Of a stretch of 64,000 nucleotides of DNA, positions 8,361 to 16,451 are shown one piece after another. The notes beneath the pieces are model-generated. The model was given only the letters and a program-made list of their open reading frames with translations, had not been told where the DNA came from and made no database searches. Position numbers and translations under genes: made by a program. The stretch is taken from contig CAZAZQ010000002.1 of the NCBI GenBank assembly GCA_964489705.1, positions 62,001 through 126,000 of the forward strand, read 5' to 3'. Every line of letters begins with the position of its first letter. The first letter of the stretch is position 1. This stretch comes from CAZAZQ01 sp964489705. GTDB lineage: Bacteria; Zixibacteria; MSB-5A5; GN15; FEB-12.

Positions 8361-9278
8361 ATGTTTAAGCCGTTCGAAAACCTGGGAATAAAAATGTTAG
8401 CCCTGGCAATGGGGCTTTTGCTTTGGTTTCATGTGGCTACCGAGAAAAAGTATACCTACCGTTTTACCCTCCCCATCTCCGATGTGGTGCTGGGGGAGGG
8501 GCTGACGTTGGCGGAAGCGCCTCCCGATTCGGCGGTGGTGCTCGTTTCCTCTCGAGGAAAGCAATTGATTCGCAGGAAATGGCGGGAGCGGGGGGTCAGA
8601 ATTCTGGCAACGCAACTGTCGTCGGGTATCCATACGATGAATTTGAACCCGTCGAACACCTTTCTGGTGGGGGCGGGTGAGCACGTATCCTTGGAAGAGG
8701 TGGTGTCACCGACCTCCTTGCGGTTGCACATCGATTATATCTCGGAAGCCAAGGTCAAAGTTATCTCCAACCTTAACATTCTTCCCGACGAAGGATTTGC
8801 GGTCAGCCATGTTTCCGACCCGCAGCCGCCGGAGGTGACTTTGCGAGGCGCCCGGATACAGGTTCGAAAAATCAACGCCGTGACGACCGAATCGCGCACT
8901 CTTACCGGCTTGCGGGACAACATCACGGTAAAACTGGCGTTGGTGACGCCGCCCGGATACAAAATGTCGCTGGAGCCTGATTCGGTTTCGATTGCCGTTG
9001 AAGTCGTCGCCGTAAAAACGAGGGAATTCCGCAACATCCCGATTGTAGTCTACAATGCGCCGCCGGAAAAGATAGTCACCACCGAACCGTCGACCATCGA
9101 CGTGGAACTGACCGGTCCGCCCGAAGATATTGACATTCTCAACCGCATCGCTCTCGTTGCCTCCACCGATTTCCGACAGATGGACAGTAACGGTTTCTCG
9201 CCGGTGACTATTGATTGTCCTACCAATTTCAAGGTAAAAAAGGTTTCGGCGAACAAAGTGAAAATTCGGGTGGAGTAA
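8361..9278 (+). CDS. YbbR-domain membrane-anchored protein
   Basis: 305 residues: an N-terminal membrane helix (MLALAMGLLLWFHV, residues 11-24) followed by an extracytoplasmic part of tandem YbbR domains, seen as repeats of the form (T)EP-x-(T/S)-(I/V)-x-V-x-(L/V)-x-G-P and FRNIPIVV. In other bacteria YbbR proteins (CdaR) bind and regulate the diadenylate cyclase CdaA. No cdaA gene is next to it here, which is unusual for that pairing. It starts 112 bases after the propeller gene and its TAA lies two bases before the tsaD start, with the tsaD ribosome binding site overlapping its 3' end. Confidence 0.85.
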   Translation: MFKPFENLGIKMLALAMGLLLWFHVATEKKYTYRFTLPISDVVLGEGLTLAEAPPDSAVVLVSSRGKQLIRRKWRERGVRILATQLSSGIHTMNLNPSNTFLVGAGEHVSLEEVVSPTSLRLHIDYISEAKVKVISNLNILPDEGFAVSHVSDPQPPEVTLRGARIQVRKINAVTTESRTLTGLRDNITVKLALVTPPGYKMSLEPDSVSIAVEVVAVKTREFRNIPIVVYNAPPEKIVTTEPSTIDVELTGPPEDIDILNRIALVASTDFRQMDSNGFSPVTIDCPTNFKVKKVSANKVKIRVE

Positions 9279-9280
9279 CC

Positions 9281-10294
9281 ATGTACGTTTTGGGTATAGA
9301 GACCTCGTGTGATGAAACCTCGGTGGCGGTGGTGGAGGACGGGCGGCGGATTCTGTCGAACGTTATTCTTTCCCAGGCAGAGCATACGAAATTCGGGGGA
9401 GTGGTTCCCGAAGTCGCCAGCCGAACGCATGTGAAAACCATCGTGCCGGTATTCAAGCAAGCCCTTGAAGAAGCGGGGATAAGCCTTTCTCAGGTTGATG
9501 TCATCGCCGCCACAATGGGACCCGGCTTGATCGGACCGTTGTTGGTCGGATTGACTTTTGCCAAGGGGGTTTCATTTGCCAAAGGGATTCCCTTTGTGCC
9601 GGTGCATCATATTGAGGGACACATTGCCGCCAACCTCGTGGAGCATCCTCAATTATCACCTCATCATTTGACGTTGGTGGTTTCGGGGGGGCATACCATG
9701 TTGGTGGAAGTCAAAAAGTTCGGCGAATACCGGGTTTTGGGAAAAACAAGAGATGATGCCGCCGGAGAGGCTTTCGACAAGGTCGCCAAAATAATGGGAT
9801 TGGGGTATCCCGGCGGAGCCGAATTGGACAAGCTGGCGCAGAAAGGCGATCCGAGTTTTGTTTCTTTTCCCCGCGGCATGATAAAAGAAAAAGGGTATAC
9901 CTTTTCTTTTTCCGGTTTGAAAACAGCCGTCGCACTGTATTTGAAGAAATTAACCGCAGAGGAGTTCGATGCGCACAAAGCCGATATTGCCGCCTCGTTC
10001 CAGGAAGCGGTGGTGGAAGTCCTCGTGGATAAAACCGCCCGTGCGGCGGAAGAGCTGGGAATAACCGATGTGACGATTTCAGGCGGGGTGGCTGCCAACA
10101 GCCGTTTGCGAGCCGCCATGCAGGAGCGTTTGCAGGCACAAAACCGCCGTTTGTTTATACCCTCACCGGAGTTGTGCACCGATAACGCCGCCATGATTGC
10201 CACCGCGGGATATTATCGTTACCAAGAGGAGGGAAGCGGGGAATATGTCGTCAATGCCGTGCCGTTTTTGAAAATATCCGATATTTCATTGTAA
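9281..10294 (+). CDS. tsaD: tRNA N6-adenosine threonylcarbamoyltransferase TsaD
   Basis: Catalytic subunit that transfers the threonylcarbamoyl group onto A37 of ANN-decoding tRNAs, working with TsaB and TsaE. 337 residues, normal length. ASKHA-fold motifs: GIETSCDETSVAVV at the N-terminus, the iron/zinc ligand motif HHIEGH, LVVSGGHT, FSFSGLKTAV, ISGGVAANSRLR and CTDNAAMIA. The ATG at 9281 is preceded by GGAG overlapping the upstream stop; an upstream extension to 9215 lies inside ybbR and is rejected. Essential housekeeping gene, here coupled to ybbR. Confidence 0.97.
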   Translation: MYVLGIETSCDETSVAVVEDGRRILSNVILSQAEHTKFGGVVPEVASRTHVKTIVPVFKQALEEAGISLSQVDVIAATMGPGLIGPLLVGLTFAKGVSFAKGIPFVPVHHIEGHIAANLVEHPQLSPHHLTLVVSGGHTMLVEVKKFGEYRVLGKTRDDAAGEAFDKVAKIMGLGYPGGAELDKLAQKGDPSFVSFPRGMIKEKGYTFSFSGLKTAVALYLKKLTAEEFDAHKADIAASFQEAVVEVLVDKTARAAEELGITDVTISGGVAANSRLRAAMQERLQAQNRRLFIPSPELCTDNAAMIATAGYYRYQEEGSGEYVVNAVPFLKISDISL

Positions 10295-10302
10295 ATCGTT
10301 AT

Positions 10303-10650
10303 TTACTCTTGAGCCGGTTGGAGCGATGGCTTTCGGACAAAACTGCTGATGAGAAACAAAACGCCGGGAATAGCCACCGCGAACATAATCCATCCTCGCG
10401 GGAAGCTTCCGCTTGCGAGCCGGTGAAAAGCGTAAAAGCCGATAATGCTGAAAATGGTCAGCAGCCCGCCGCATTTTTCCCATTTCCACGCAAGCACCAT
10501 TCCAATCGTAACTCCGACGGGGAACAGGATAAATTCTACCAACTCGACGGAAGTCAGCTTGAAAAAATTAACGCCCTCGCCAACAAGGAAGAGCAGAAGA
10601 AAACCGATGCTGGCAAGACTCCACACCCTCGCAATGACTCGAATACTCAT
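10303..10650 (-). CDS. Small four-helix membrane protein
   Basis: 115 residues with four predicted membrane helices: ASIGFLLLFLVGEG, FILFPVGVTIGMVLAW, GLLTIFSIIGFYAFH and MFAVAIPGVLFLISSF. It resembles small uncharacterised membrane proteins common in environmental genomes. No catalytic motif is seen. It converges on tsaD with an eight-base gap and reads away from the next gene. Function unknown. Confidence 0.6.
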   Translation of the reverse strand: MSIRVIARVWSLASIGFLLLFLVGEGVNFFKLTSVELVEFILFPVGVTIGMVLAWKWEKCGGLLTIFSIIGFYAFHRLASGSFPRGWIMFAVAIPGVLFLISSFVRKPSLQPAQE

Positions 10651-10921
10651 GAAAACCTCTTTTCTCTTTCCTTTACTTCATCAGAACCGGCGAAGTACTT
10701 TGTTGTTGTTGTTACCAATAGATGGTAATTTTTTATGTCAGTAAAGATAAAATCACATAAAGTCAGCGCAAAATTTGCGATATCTAAGATATTTCTTGAC
10801 AAGCAAATAACTATTGACTAAGTTGTATATGGCAAAATATGCGTTTTATTTGATATTTCGTGTGCCTGTTATAATGTAACCATTTGACAGGTTTGAAGTT
10901 AACATGAAGGAGGCAAAGCAA
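10651..10921. other. AT-rich divergent promoter region
   Basis: 271 bases between divergent genes, markedly AT-rich. TTGACA occurs at 10796 and TATAAT at 10870-10875, but neither has an ideally spaced partner. The TATAAT box is the best -10 for the downstream secreted protein, whose start is about 47 bases further on. Confidence 0.4.
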
Positions 10922-11290
10922 ATGAAACATTTGCGGCTAATGGTGTGGCTGATGTTGGCGGTTTTCGCCTTTGCCTGCTTTCTGTCTATGCCTGTTCTCT
11001 CAAGCGAAGGACCATGGGACAGCGATAACAATAACTCCAGTACGGACGGCTCCAACGATCCCGGGAATAGTGACACCGATTCTACGACGGTAAACGGAGA
11101 TATGTTATTGTCGGCTGGCTCCGATGGTATCTTCCCTGATGATTTGATGGTAGGGATTGTGTTTACCAATTTCTATCCGTATATCATCGGTGTGGTGTTC
11201 TCTCAGGGAAGTTCTCAAAGCGCTGTTATGGCAGCAGGGAGTAGTAGCCAGGGTGGAAATGCCCGCGTGAATAATTCCTTACGGAAGTAA
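10922..11290 (+). CDS. Small secreted Asp/Ser/Asn-rich protein
   Basis: 122 residues. The start at 10922 is fixed by AAGGAGG eight bases upstream (10907-10913). A signal peptide (RLMVWLMLAVFAFACFLS) is followed by a low-complexity acidic linker (DSDNNNSSTDGSNDPGNSD), then one hydrophobic patch (VGIVFTNFYPYIIGVVF) and a Gly/Ser-rich end. No known domain is recognised. It lies 46 bases upstream of a TPR-containing sigma-54 activator in the same direction, so it may be cotranscribed with or controlled by it. Small size and export suggest a signalling or surface peptide, but that is inference. Confidence 0.6.
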   Translation: MKHLRLMVWLMLAVFAFACFLSMPVLSSEGPWDSDNNNSSTDGSNDPGNSDTDSTTVNGDMLLSAGSDGIFPDDLMVGIVFTNFYPYIIGVVFSQGSSQSAVMAAGSSSQGGNARVNNSLRK

Positions 11291-11336
11291 ACAGGAAGTA
11301 GTATATTTGTCACAACAAGTATAAGAAGCGCTTATA

Positions 11337-14270
11337 ATGAAACTTTCCTCACCACAGAAATTGTCATTTGATAGCCGGCTTCTGTCCGTCGAAGAGCTTT
11401 TTCGTCAGCGACAGCATCAGATAGCTCTCAAAGAGCTTTCCCACTTGTCGGAAGAGGAATTCGGTTCTCAGCAGCATGAGTTGGGGCTTTTGTTATCCTT
11501 GAAAGCCGACGGAAGCTATGTGGAAGGGAACTATAAGCAGGCTATCGAGTACGGGCAGCGAGCCGCTCGTCTGTTGGCTGGGTATCCCCTCAACAGCCGC
11601 TACGGAAGGATTCAGCTTGTCCTTTCGAAGTCGTACTCGGCGATCGGTGATTTGAAAAACGCCGAAATCCGAGCGCGGGATGCTCTGGCGGCGTATCGGC
11701 GCGGCTCGGATCCGGTGGGACAAGTCGACTCGTTGAACGAGTTGGCGCGTATTTCATATATCCGTTGTAACTACCACGCCGGGGTGAATTTCCTTACCGA
11801 TGCGATTGCCATGGTAACCGACAATCCGCGGAAGTTTGCGCAGTTGACCGGTAATATCGCCACACTGAAAATATATACCGGTCAATGGGAACAGGCGGAA
11901 AATGATCTGAAAGAAGCGCTTCGCTATAACGTCGAGCACAAACAGGAAATCTCGCACGCCATCAACTTGCTTTCTTACGGGTACCTCCGTATCCGTCGTC
12001 GACAGTTCAGTCTCGCTCGGAGGGACCTTGACCATGCTTTGGAAATCATCAGCAAGCTGAACTTGAAGCGGGAAAAAGTTATTTACCTTGAGTTTGCGGG
12101 CGAATTGGCGTTGGAGAAAGGGGACTTCTTCAAGGCGAAGATGCTGCTCGGTGACGCCTACCAGCAGGGAATGCTGCTGGCGTCCCGTTCCTCGTTGGTG
12201 TCCCAATCAGGGCGTCGGTTGGCGGAAGCGGAGCTGTTGTTGGACAATCTGGACGAGGCGATGAAATACGCCCAAAAAGCTCTGGAACTTTCCTTGGCAA
12301 TCGGTGAAAGGGTCGAAGCCGGGCTGTCCAACCGGGTTATCGCTCAGATTTTCTCCGCCAAGGGTGACCATGAAGAAGCTCGAGAATATATTGACAATGC
12401 CGTGGAAGTCATCCGCTCGGTGGGTGACCCGTACGATTTGGCTCGAACCCTCCTGGTGATGGGAGATATTTATATTGCCGCCCGCTCGAACGAGAGCGAG
12501 AAAATTCGAGCGGCGTATGACGAAGCGTACCACTTGTTCAAAAAGCTGAAACTCGATTATTGGGTTGCTGAGACGAACTTCAAATACGGAGCGTTTTCCT
12601 GTCAGCTAGGCGATTTGACCGGCGGCTTCAAGAAATTGAATCGAGCGGAGAAGTCGTTCTCATTCTTGAAAGAAAAGACAAAAATCCGCGCCGTCCACAA
12701 TTTCCTTCAGTCGTTAGCCGAACAAGCGGTCGCGTTGTCGATTTCCCATGACAATGAGTTCAAGATATTCGGCAGTCTTATCACCCCTGCGGAACTGACT
12801 GATTTGAAGTCAGGTGAAATCGAAGAAATCCTTAACATCCTTTTGAAAAAGACCAACGGCAGCCGGGCGTTATTGTATACCCCCGATGCGGAGGAGATAC
12901 CGGCGGCATCGTTGGCTCTGACGCCGCAACAGCAAAAGCGTTTCAGCCAGCATTTTAACGAGCTGCTCGGGCAGGAGATTTCAAAGACCAAACCGACTCT
13001 CATCTTGGACTGTCGGCGGGATCCGTTTATCAACAAGTTGTTCCCCGACATTCCCGATGTGGTGGCAAGTGTTATCGTGGTGCCTATTCGGATGAGCGAT
13101 GAGTCGACCAGTTATCTCTATCTTGACCGTTTGACCGTCGACAACGGGATAAATCCGTTTAACCAAGACGAGTTGAATTTTGCGGTGGGGTTCTCGGACT
13201 TGATTGCCTTCAAGTGGGTGGAAATTCAAAAGAACAAGCTGCTGGAGGACAACCGCCGTCTGAAGAACCAACTGATGGAAAAAGCCGCTTTCCCGAGCAT
13301 TATCACCCAAAATAGTGAAATGCTTGAGATGTTGGCGCAAGTCCAACAGGTGGTCGATTCGAACATTTCGATTACTATCGAAGGGGAGACCGGCTCGGGG
13401 AAAGATATTCTGGCGCGGGCGATTCATTTCAACTCCAGTCGGAAGGAAAAGAGATTTATCTCGGTTAATTGTGCCGCTCTGCCGGAGACTTTGTTGGAGT
13501 CGGAGCTGTTCGGATACAAGCGGGGAGCGTTTACCGGTGCAAACCGTGACAAAGCGGGACTTTTCGAGGAAGCCGACGGCGGGACGTTCTTCCTCGATGA
13601 GATTGCCGATATGCCGTTGAGTATCCAAGCCAAGATTCTCCGGGTGCTGGAAGACAAGGAAATCGTCCGTCTAGGAGAATCGGTGCCGCGCAAGGTTGAC
13701 GTGCGGATAATTTCCGCCACAAACAAGAATCTGAAAGAGCAGATGGCAGCCGGACAGTTCCGGCAGGATCTCTATTATCGACTTTCGGCGTTGACGTTCC
13801 GTCTGCCGCCTTTACGCGAGCGGAAAGAGGATATCCCCTTGCTGGTGTCGCATTTCTTGGAGGGAAGCGGAAAGAAGGTCTCGCCGGAGGTGCTCAAGTT
13901 GTTGGTGGCGTATGATTGGCCCGGCAATATTCGCGAGTTGAAAAATGAAATCATGAAGATTGTGCTCCTCTCCGGCGATTCCGAGGTGATTGAAGTGCAG
14001 GCGCTGTCGAAAAAGATTTCTTCTCTTGCTCAGAGTGACCAAACCGGTGAAGAGGTATTGGAAAAAGTCTCACGCCCTGACCTTTCCTTCTCTCAGACCT
14101 ATTCCTTGTACGACTACCTGGGTGAGCTGGAGAAACGCTACATCATCAAGGCATTGAAAGAGAAAAAGGGTGTGAAAAAACACGCCGCCGCTTTGCTGAA
14201 TATCCCCGAATCCACCCTCCGCTTGAAGATAAAGCAGTACAATATCGACATCAGCACTCTAGTGCACTAA
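11337..14270 (+). CDS. Sigma-54 activator with N-terminal TPR sensor
   Basis: 977-residue transcription activator acting on sigma-54 RNA polymerase. Residues 1 to about 450 are tandem TPR-like helical repeats in place of a receiver domain. About 480-650 is a GAF-like region ending in a coiled linker. About 655-890 is the AAA+ domain with Walker A GETGSGKD (683-690), the sigma-54 contact GAFTGA (about 731-736), Walker B GGTFFLDEIADMP and the arginine-finger region LPPLRERKEDIP. A Fis-type helix-turn-helix (KKHAAALLNIPESTLRLKI, about 944-965) closes the protein. No phosphoacceptor domain is seen, so activity probably responds to a protein or peptide bound by the TPRs. Its targets are not evident in the window. 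Confidence 0.9.
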   Translation: MKLSSPQKLSFDSRLLSVEELFRQRQHQIALKELSHLSEEEFGSQQHELGLLLSLKADGSYVEGNYKQAIEYGQRAARLLAGYPLNSRYGRIQLVLSKSYSAIGDLKNAEIRARDALAAYRRGSDPVGQVDSLNELARISYIRCNYHAGVNFLTDAIAMVTDNPRKFAQLTGNIATLKIYTGQWEQAENDLKEALRYNVEHKQEISHAINLLSYGYLRIRRRQFSLARRDLDHALEIISKLNLKREKVIYLEFAGELALEKGDFFKAKMLLGDAYQQGMLLASRSSLVSQSGRRLAEAELLLDNLDEAMKYAQKALELSLAIGERVEAGLSNRVIAQIFSAKGDHEEAREYIDNAVEVIRSVGDPYDLARTLLVMGDIYIAARSNESEKIRAAYDEAYHLFKKLKLDYWVAETNFKYGAFSCQLGDLTGGFKKLNRAEKSFSFLKEKTKIRAVHNFLQSLAEQAVALSISHDNEFKIFGSLITPAELTDLKSGEIEEILNILLKKTNGSRALLYTPDAEEIPAASLALTPQQQKRFSQHFNELLGQEISKTKPTLILDCRRDPFINKLFPDIPDVVASVIVVPIRMSDESTSYLYLDRLTVDNGINPFNQDELNFAVGFSDLIAFKWVEIQKNKLLEDNRRLKNQLMEKAAFPSIITQNSEMLEMLAQVQQVVDSNISITIEGETGSGKDILARAIHFNSSRKEKRFISVNCAALPETLLESELFGYKRGAFTGANRDKAGLFEEADGGTFFLDEIADMPLSIQAKILRVLEDKEIVRLGESVPRKVDVRIISATNKNLKEQMAAGQFRQDLYYRLSALTFRLPPLRERKEDIPLLVSHFLEGSGKKVSPEVLKLLVAYDWPGNIRELKNEIMKIVLLSGDSEVIEVQALSKKISSLAQSDQTGEEVLEKVSRPDLSFSQTYSLYDYLGELEKRYIIKALKEKKGVKKHAAALLNIPESTLRLKIKQYNIDISTLVH

Positions 14271-14497
14271 ATCCCGTTTGTTTCGCACGGTTCTTTTCTA
14301 ATTTCTCTCATCTTCACAAATACTGAAAGACATTGGGGCTTATTTGGTTTTTTGTTTCCAATCAGGAAGACAAACTGCAAGGGCAGAGGTTTGCCGCTTT
14401 GGATAGTTGAATCGAACCCGTGAAAGTGTCGAGAGCATATATAATTATCGAGGCTTACAGGGAGTAACCTCCAAAGTCATTGGATGGGCAAAAAAAT

Positions 14498-14526
14498 AAG
14501 GTCTCAACATTGAATGTTGAGACCTT
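14498..14526. terminator. Bidirectional hairpin terminator
   Basis: AAGGTCTCAACATT and its exact complement around one central G give a 14-base perfect inverted repeat. It is flanked by an A-run on the left and TTTCTC on the right, so it could stop transcription from either side; it lies about 230 bases past the sigma-54 activator gene. Confidence 0.6.
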
Positions 14527-14816
14527 TCTCTCCTCACCGGTCGGGAGTTTGTGTGAAGCAGCCTAACCGCCACCAAAAAACTGCTCCACGAACTTTGATC
14601 GATAGATTGCGAGTAAACAATTATCGCATTACCCGACCGTCGTATTATGCAACAAACCGTATGCCCAACGAAGGGCGTTTTTCAGGCGTTCGGTTATCTT
14701 GTTGGAAACAGGGGAGATACGTTTGCGTTGGTGATGTGGGAGGAGAGCGTCTCAAGGGTAAAGCGCAGATTTTGTTTGCGTTTTGTCGCAGAATTTGAGC
14801 GTGCGATATAAATTAA

Positions 14817-14842
14817 CGCCCTCTCCTACAAAGGAGAGGGCG
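14817..14842 (-). terminator. Terminator of type IX substrate gene
   Basis: 11-base perfect stem CGCCCTCTCCT with a 4-base loop. On the minus strand it is followed by TTAATTTATAT and lies about 50 bases past the stop of the 14896-15720 gene. Confidence 0.6.
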
Positions 14843-14895
14843 TGTTGGTAAGAACTTTTTGGACGCTTTTCAACAGGTTACACTATACAACCTTT

Positions 14896-15720
14896 TTACT
14901 TCAACAAGAGCATCTTCTTCGTCTCAGAGAAGTTGTTCGCTGAGATACGATAGAAGTAGATTCCGCTGGAATACGGCGAGGCATCCCACGTGACCGTGTG
15001 ATGACCGGCTTCCATTTCTCCGTTAATGAGAGTTTCGACTTCCTGACCAAGAATGTTGTAAATGGTCAATTCCACCCGAGAGCTGACCGGCAGGTCAAAA
15101 GAAATGTCGGTGGTCGGGTTGAACGGGTTCGGATAGTTCTGGCTGAGAGCGTACACAGTAGGCGTTTCAGCTTTAAATTCGCCGATTTCGTCCAAAGCTA
15201 AAGTAGTCGTCTCAAATTCCGGCTTCTCCATGCGAATATGCGGGACGCCGTTCTCATCATAGTCATGGTAGACGAACGTCAAGGCATGATCCGGCATGTG
15301 AGTTTCGATAGCTTCGAGTTTTATCTCATCCACGGTCGGATCGGTCACCTCAAAGACCAGGTTGGCGATCGGTCCCGTGCCCGCTTCCAAATCGGGCTTC
15401 GGGGTCGGAGTCATTTGAGGAAGCAAGCCGATGATAACCGTATGGTCTTCATTGTTGATGTTGGCGACTTTCAAATCGAAATAGGAAACCCGGGTGTCAT
15501 CGTAGGTGACTTCCTTCAGGGTAACGCCTTCGGAGAATTTGAGCGGAATATCAATCGCCGCAAGGTTGTCTTCATTGGTAATAACCAAGGGGACGATAAC
15601 CGTGTTGTCTTTCGCCATCGCTTTCTTGACGACGAATTTGTGATTGGCTCCCGCAAAAATGATTGCCGGGAGCAACACAATAATAGTGATGACCATTAAT
15701 GTGTGTAGTAATTTGCTCAA
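14896..15720 (-). CDS. Secreted cohesin-like protein with type IX sorting tail
   Basis: 274 residues. Signal peptide (LMVITIIVLLPAIIFAGA), a cohesin-like beta-sandwich (about 30-165, with IVPLVITNEDNLAAIDIPLKF and GPIANLVFEVTD), and a C-terminal FlgD-like/type A sorting domain: YPNPFNPTT, LTIYNILGQEV, TVTWDAS, SGIYFYRI and the final KKMLLLK. This tail directs proteins through the type IX secretion system of FCB bacteria to the cell surface or medium. TTG at 15720 is chosen because GAGGAGGTGA lies just upstream. The gene is monocistronic with its own terminator. Whether the cohesin-like part binds a partner is unknown. Confidence 0.85.
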   Translation of the reverse strand: MSKLLHTLMVITIIVLLPAIIFAGANHKFVVKKAMAKDNTVIVPLVITNEDNLAAIDIPLKFSEGVTLKEVTYDDTRVSYFDLKVANINNEDHTVIIGLLPQMTPTPKPDLEAGTGPIANLVFEVTDPTVDEIKLEAIETHMPDHALTFVYHDYDENGVPHIRMEKPEFETTTLALDEIGEFKAETPTVYALSQNYPNPFNPTTDISFDLPVSSRVELTIYNILGQEVETLINGEMEAGHHTVTWDASPYSSGIYFYRISANNFSETKKMLLLK

Positions 15721-16451
15721 GGTTCACCTCCTCGGAGCTGAGTGAAACACTGTGGCTGTCGTAGATCAACTCAATCCCTTGCGCTACGCAGCCGTTGGCT
15801 CATCCGTAATACGAATTACTCTTTCTCGGAAGTGTTACTCTACTTAGGATGCTATAGTTGGCAGTTAGATGATTGACGGCTCATGTATAAGCTAATACAT
15901 TCGCTTACTTTGTCAAGCCCTTTTATCGTCCGTGAAAAGGTGCGACGCACTCACAAGAAAAATATCCTACCTCTCTATCCCTCCTTTCCTACTTCTATTA
16001 CATTGGTTTTTTTCATTAGTTCCCATTGTTTCTCATGAATATGAAATTTTTTCCTTCATCCACGATTATTTCGTTCTTCGTCGGGTGGTCGCTTTACACC
16101 GGTATCCGTAAAATTTTCTGCTTTATGTTGTTTTTTTGCGGCGACGGCATTTCGTGCGTTTTTCACAACAATATGTACAGCAATATCCATGCCTGCTGTG
16201 TGATAACATTCCACGGCGCATATTTTGTGTCACATTGTGTCAGGAAATCGTGTTTCCTTTGAAAAGGAGATGGGCGGTTTGTCGCCGAACGGAAGCTTAA
16301 TGGACGCTTTATTATAATAACTCTTCATTTTCTCAACTTTCAGTAAGCCTCGGAGGTCCTCGAGGAGAAGGAATACTAAAACTTGACTCTTCGAGGGGAG
16401 CGCCTAACTTACCGGTATTGATAGAGGTACGTGAGCAAGAATGGAGGATGC
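15721..16451. other. Long divergent intergenic region
   Basis: About 730 AT-rich bases between divergent genes. TATAAT at 16313-16318 could be a -10 for the transporter but lacks a good -35, and a minus-strand TTGACA near 15913-15918 could serve the secreted protein. A hairpin (CCTCG/CGAGG) lies near 16355. A 78-codon open frame (16026-16262) has no ribosome binding site and odd composition and is not called. Confidence 0.35.

Larger units (their letters stand above)
14271..14895. other. Long intergenic region with two hairpins
   Basis: 625 bases between convergent genes. It holds two strong inverted repeats (14498-14526 and 14817-14842), both terminator-like. One 94-codon open frame lies between them, without ribosome binding site or recognisable composition, and I do not call it. 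Nothing else is seen. Confidence 0.5.

Noticed and set aside
14514..14798. 94-codon open frame in the 14.3-14.9 kb gap
   Set aside because: It begins inside a terminator hairpin, has no ribosome binding site and its product has no protein-like pattern.
16026..16262. 78-codon open frame upstream of the OPT transporter
   Set aside because: Low-complexity Phe/Cys-rich product, no ribosome binding site, AT-rich intergenic DNA.
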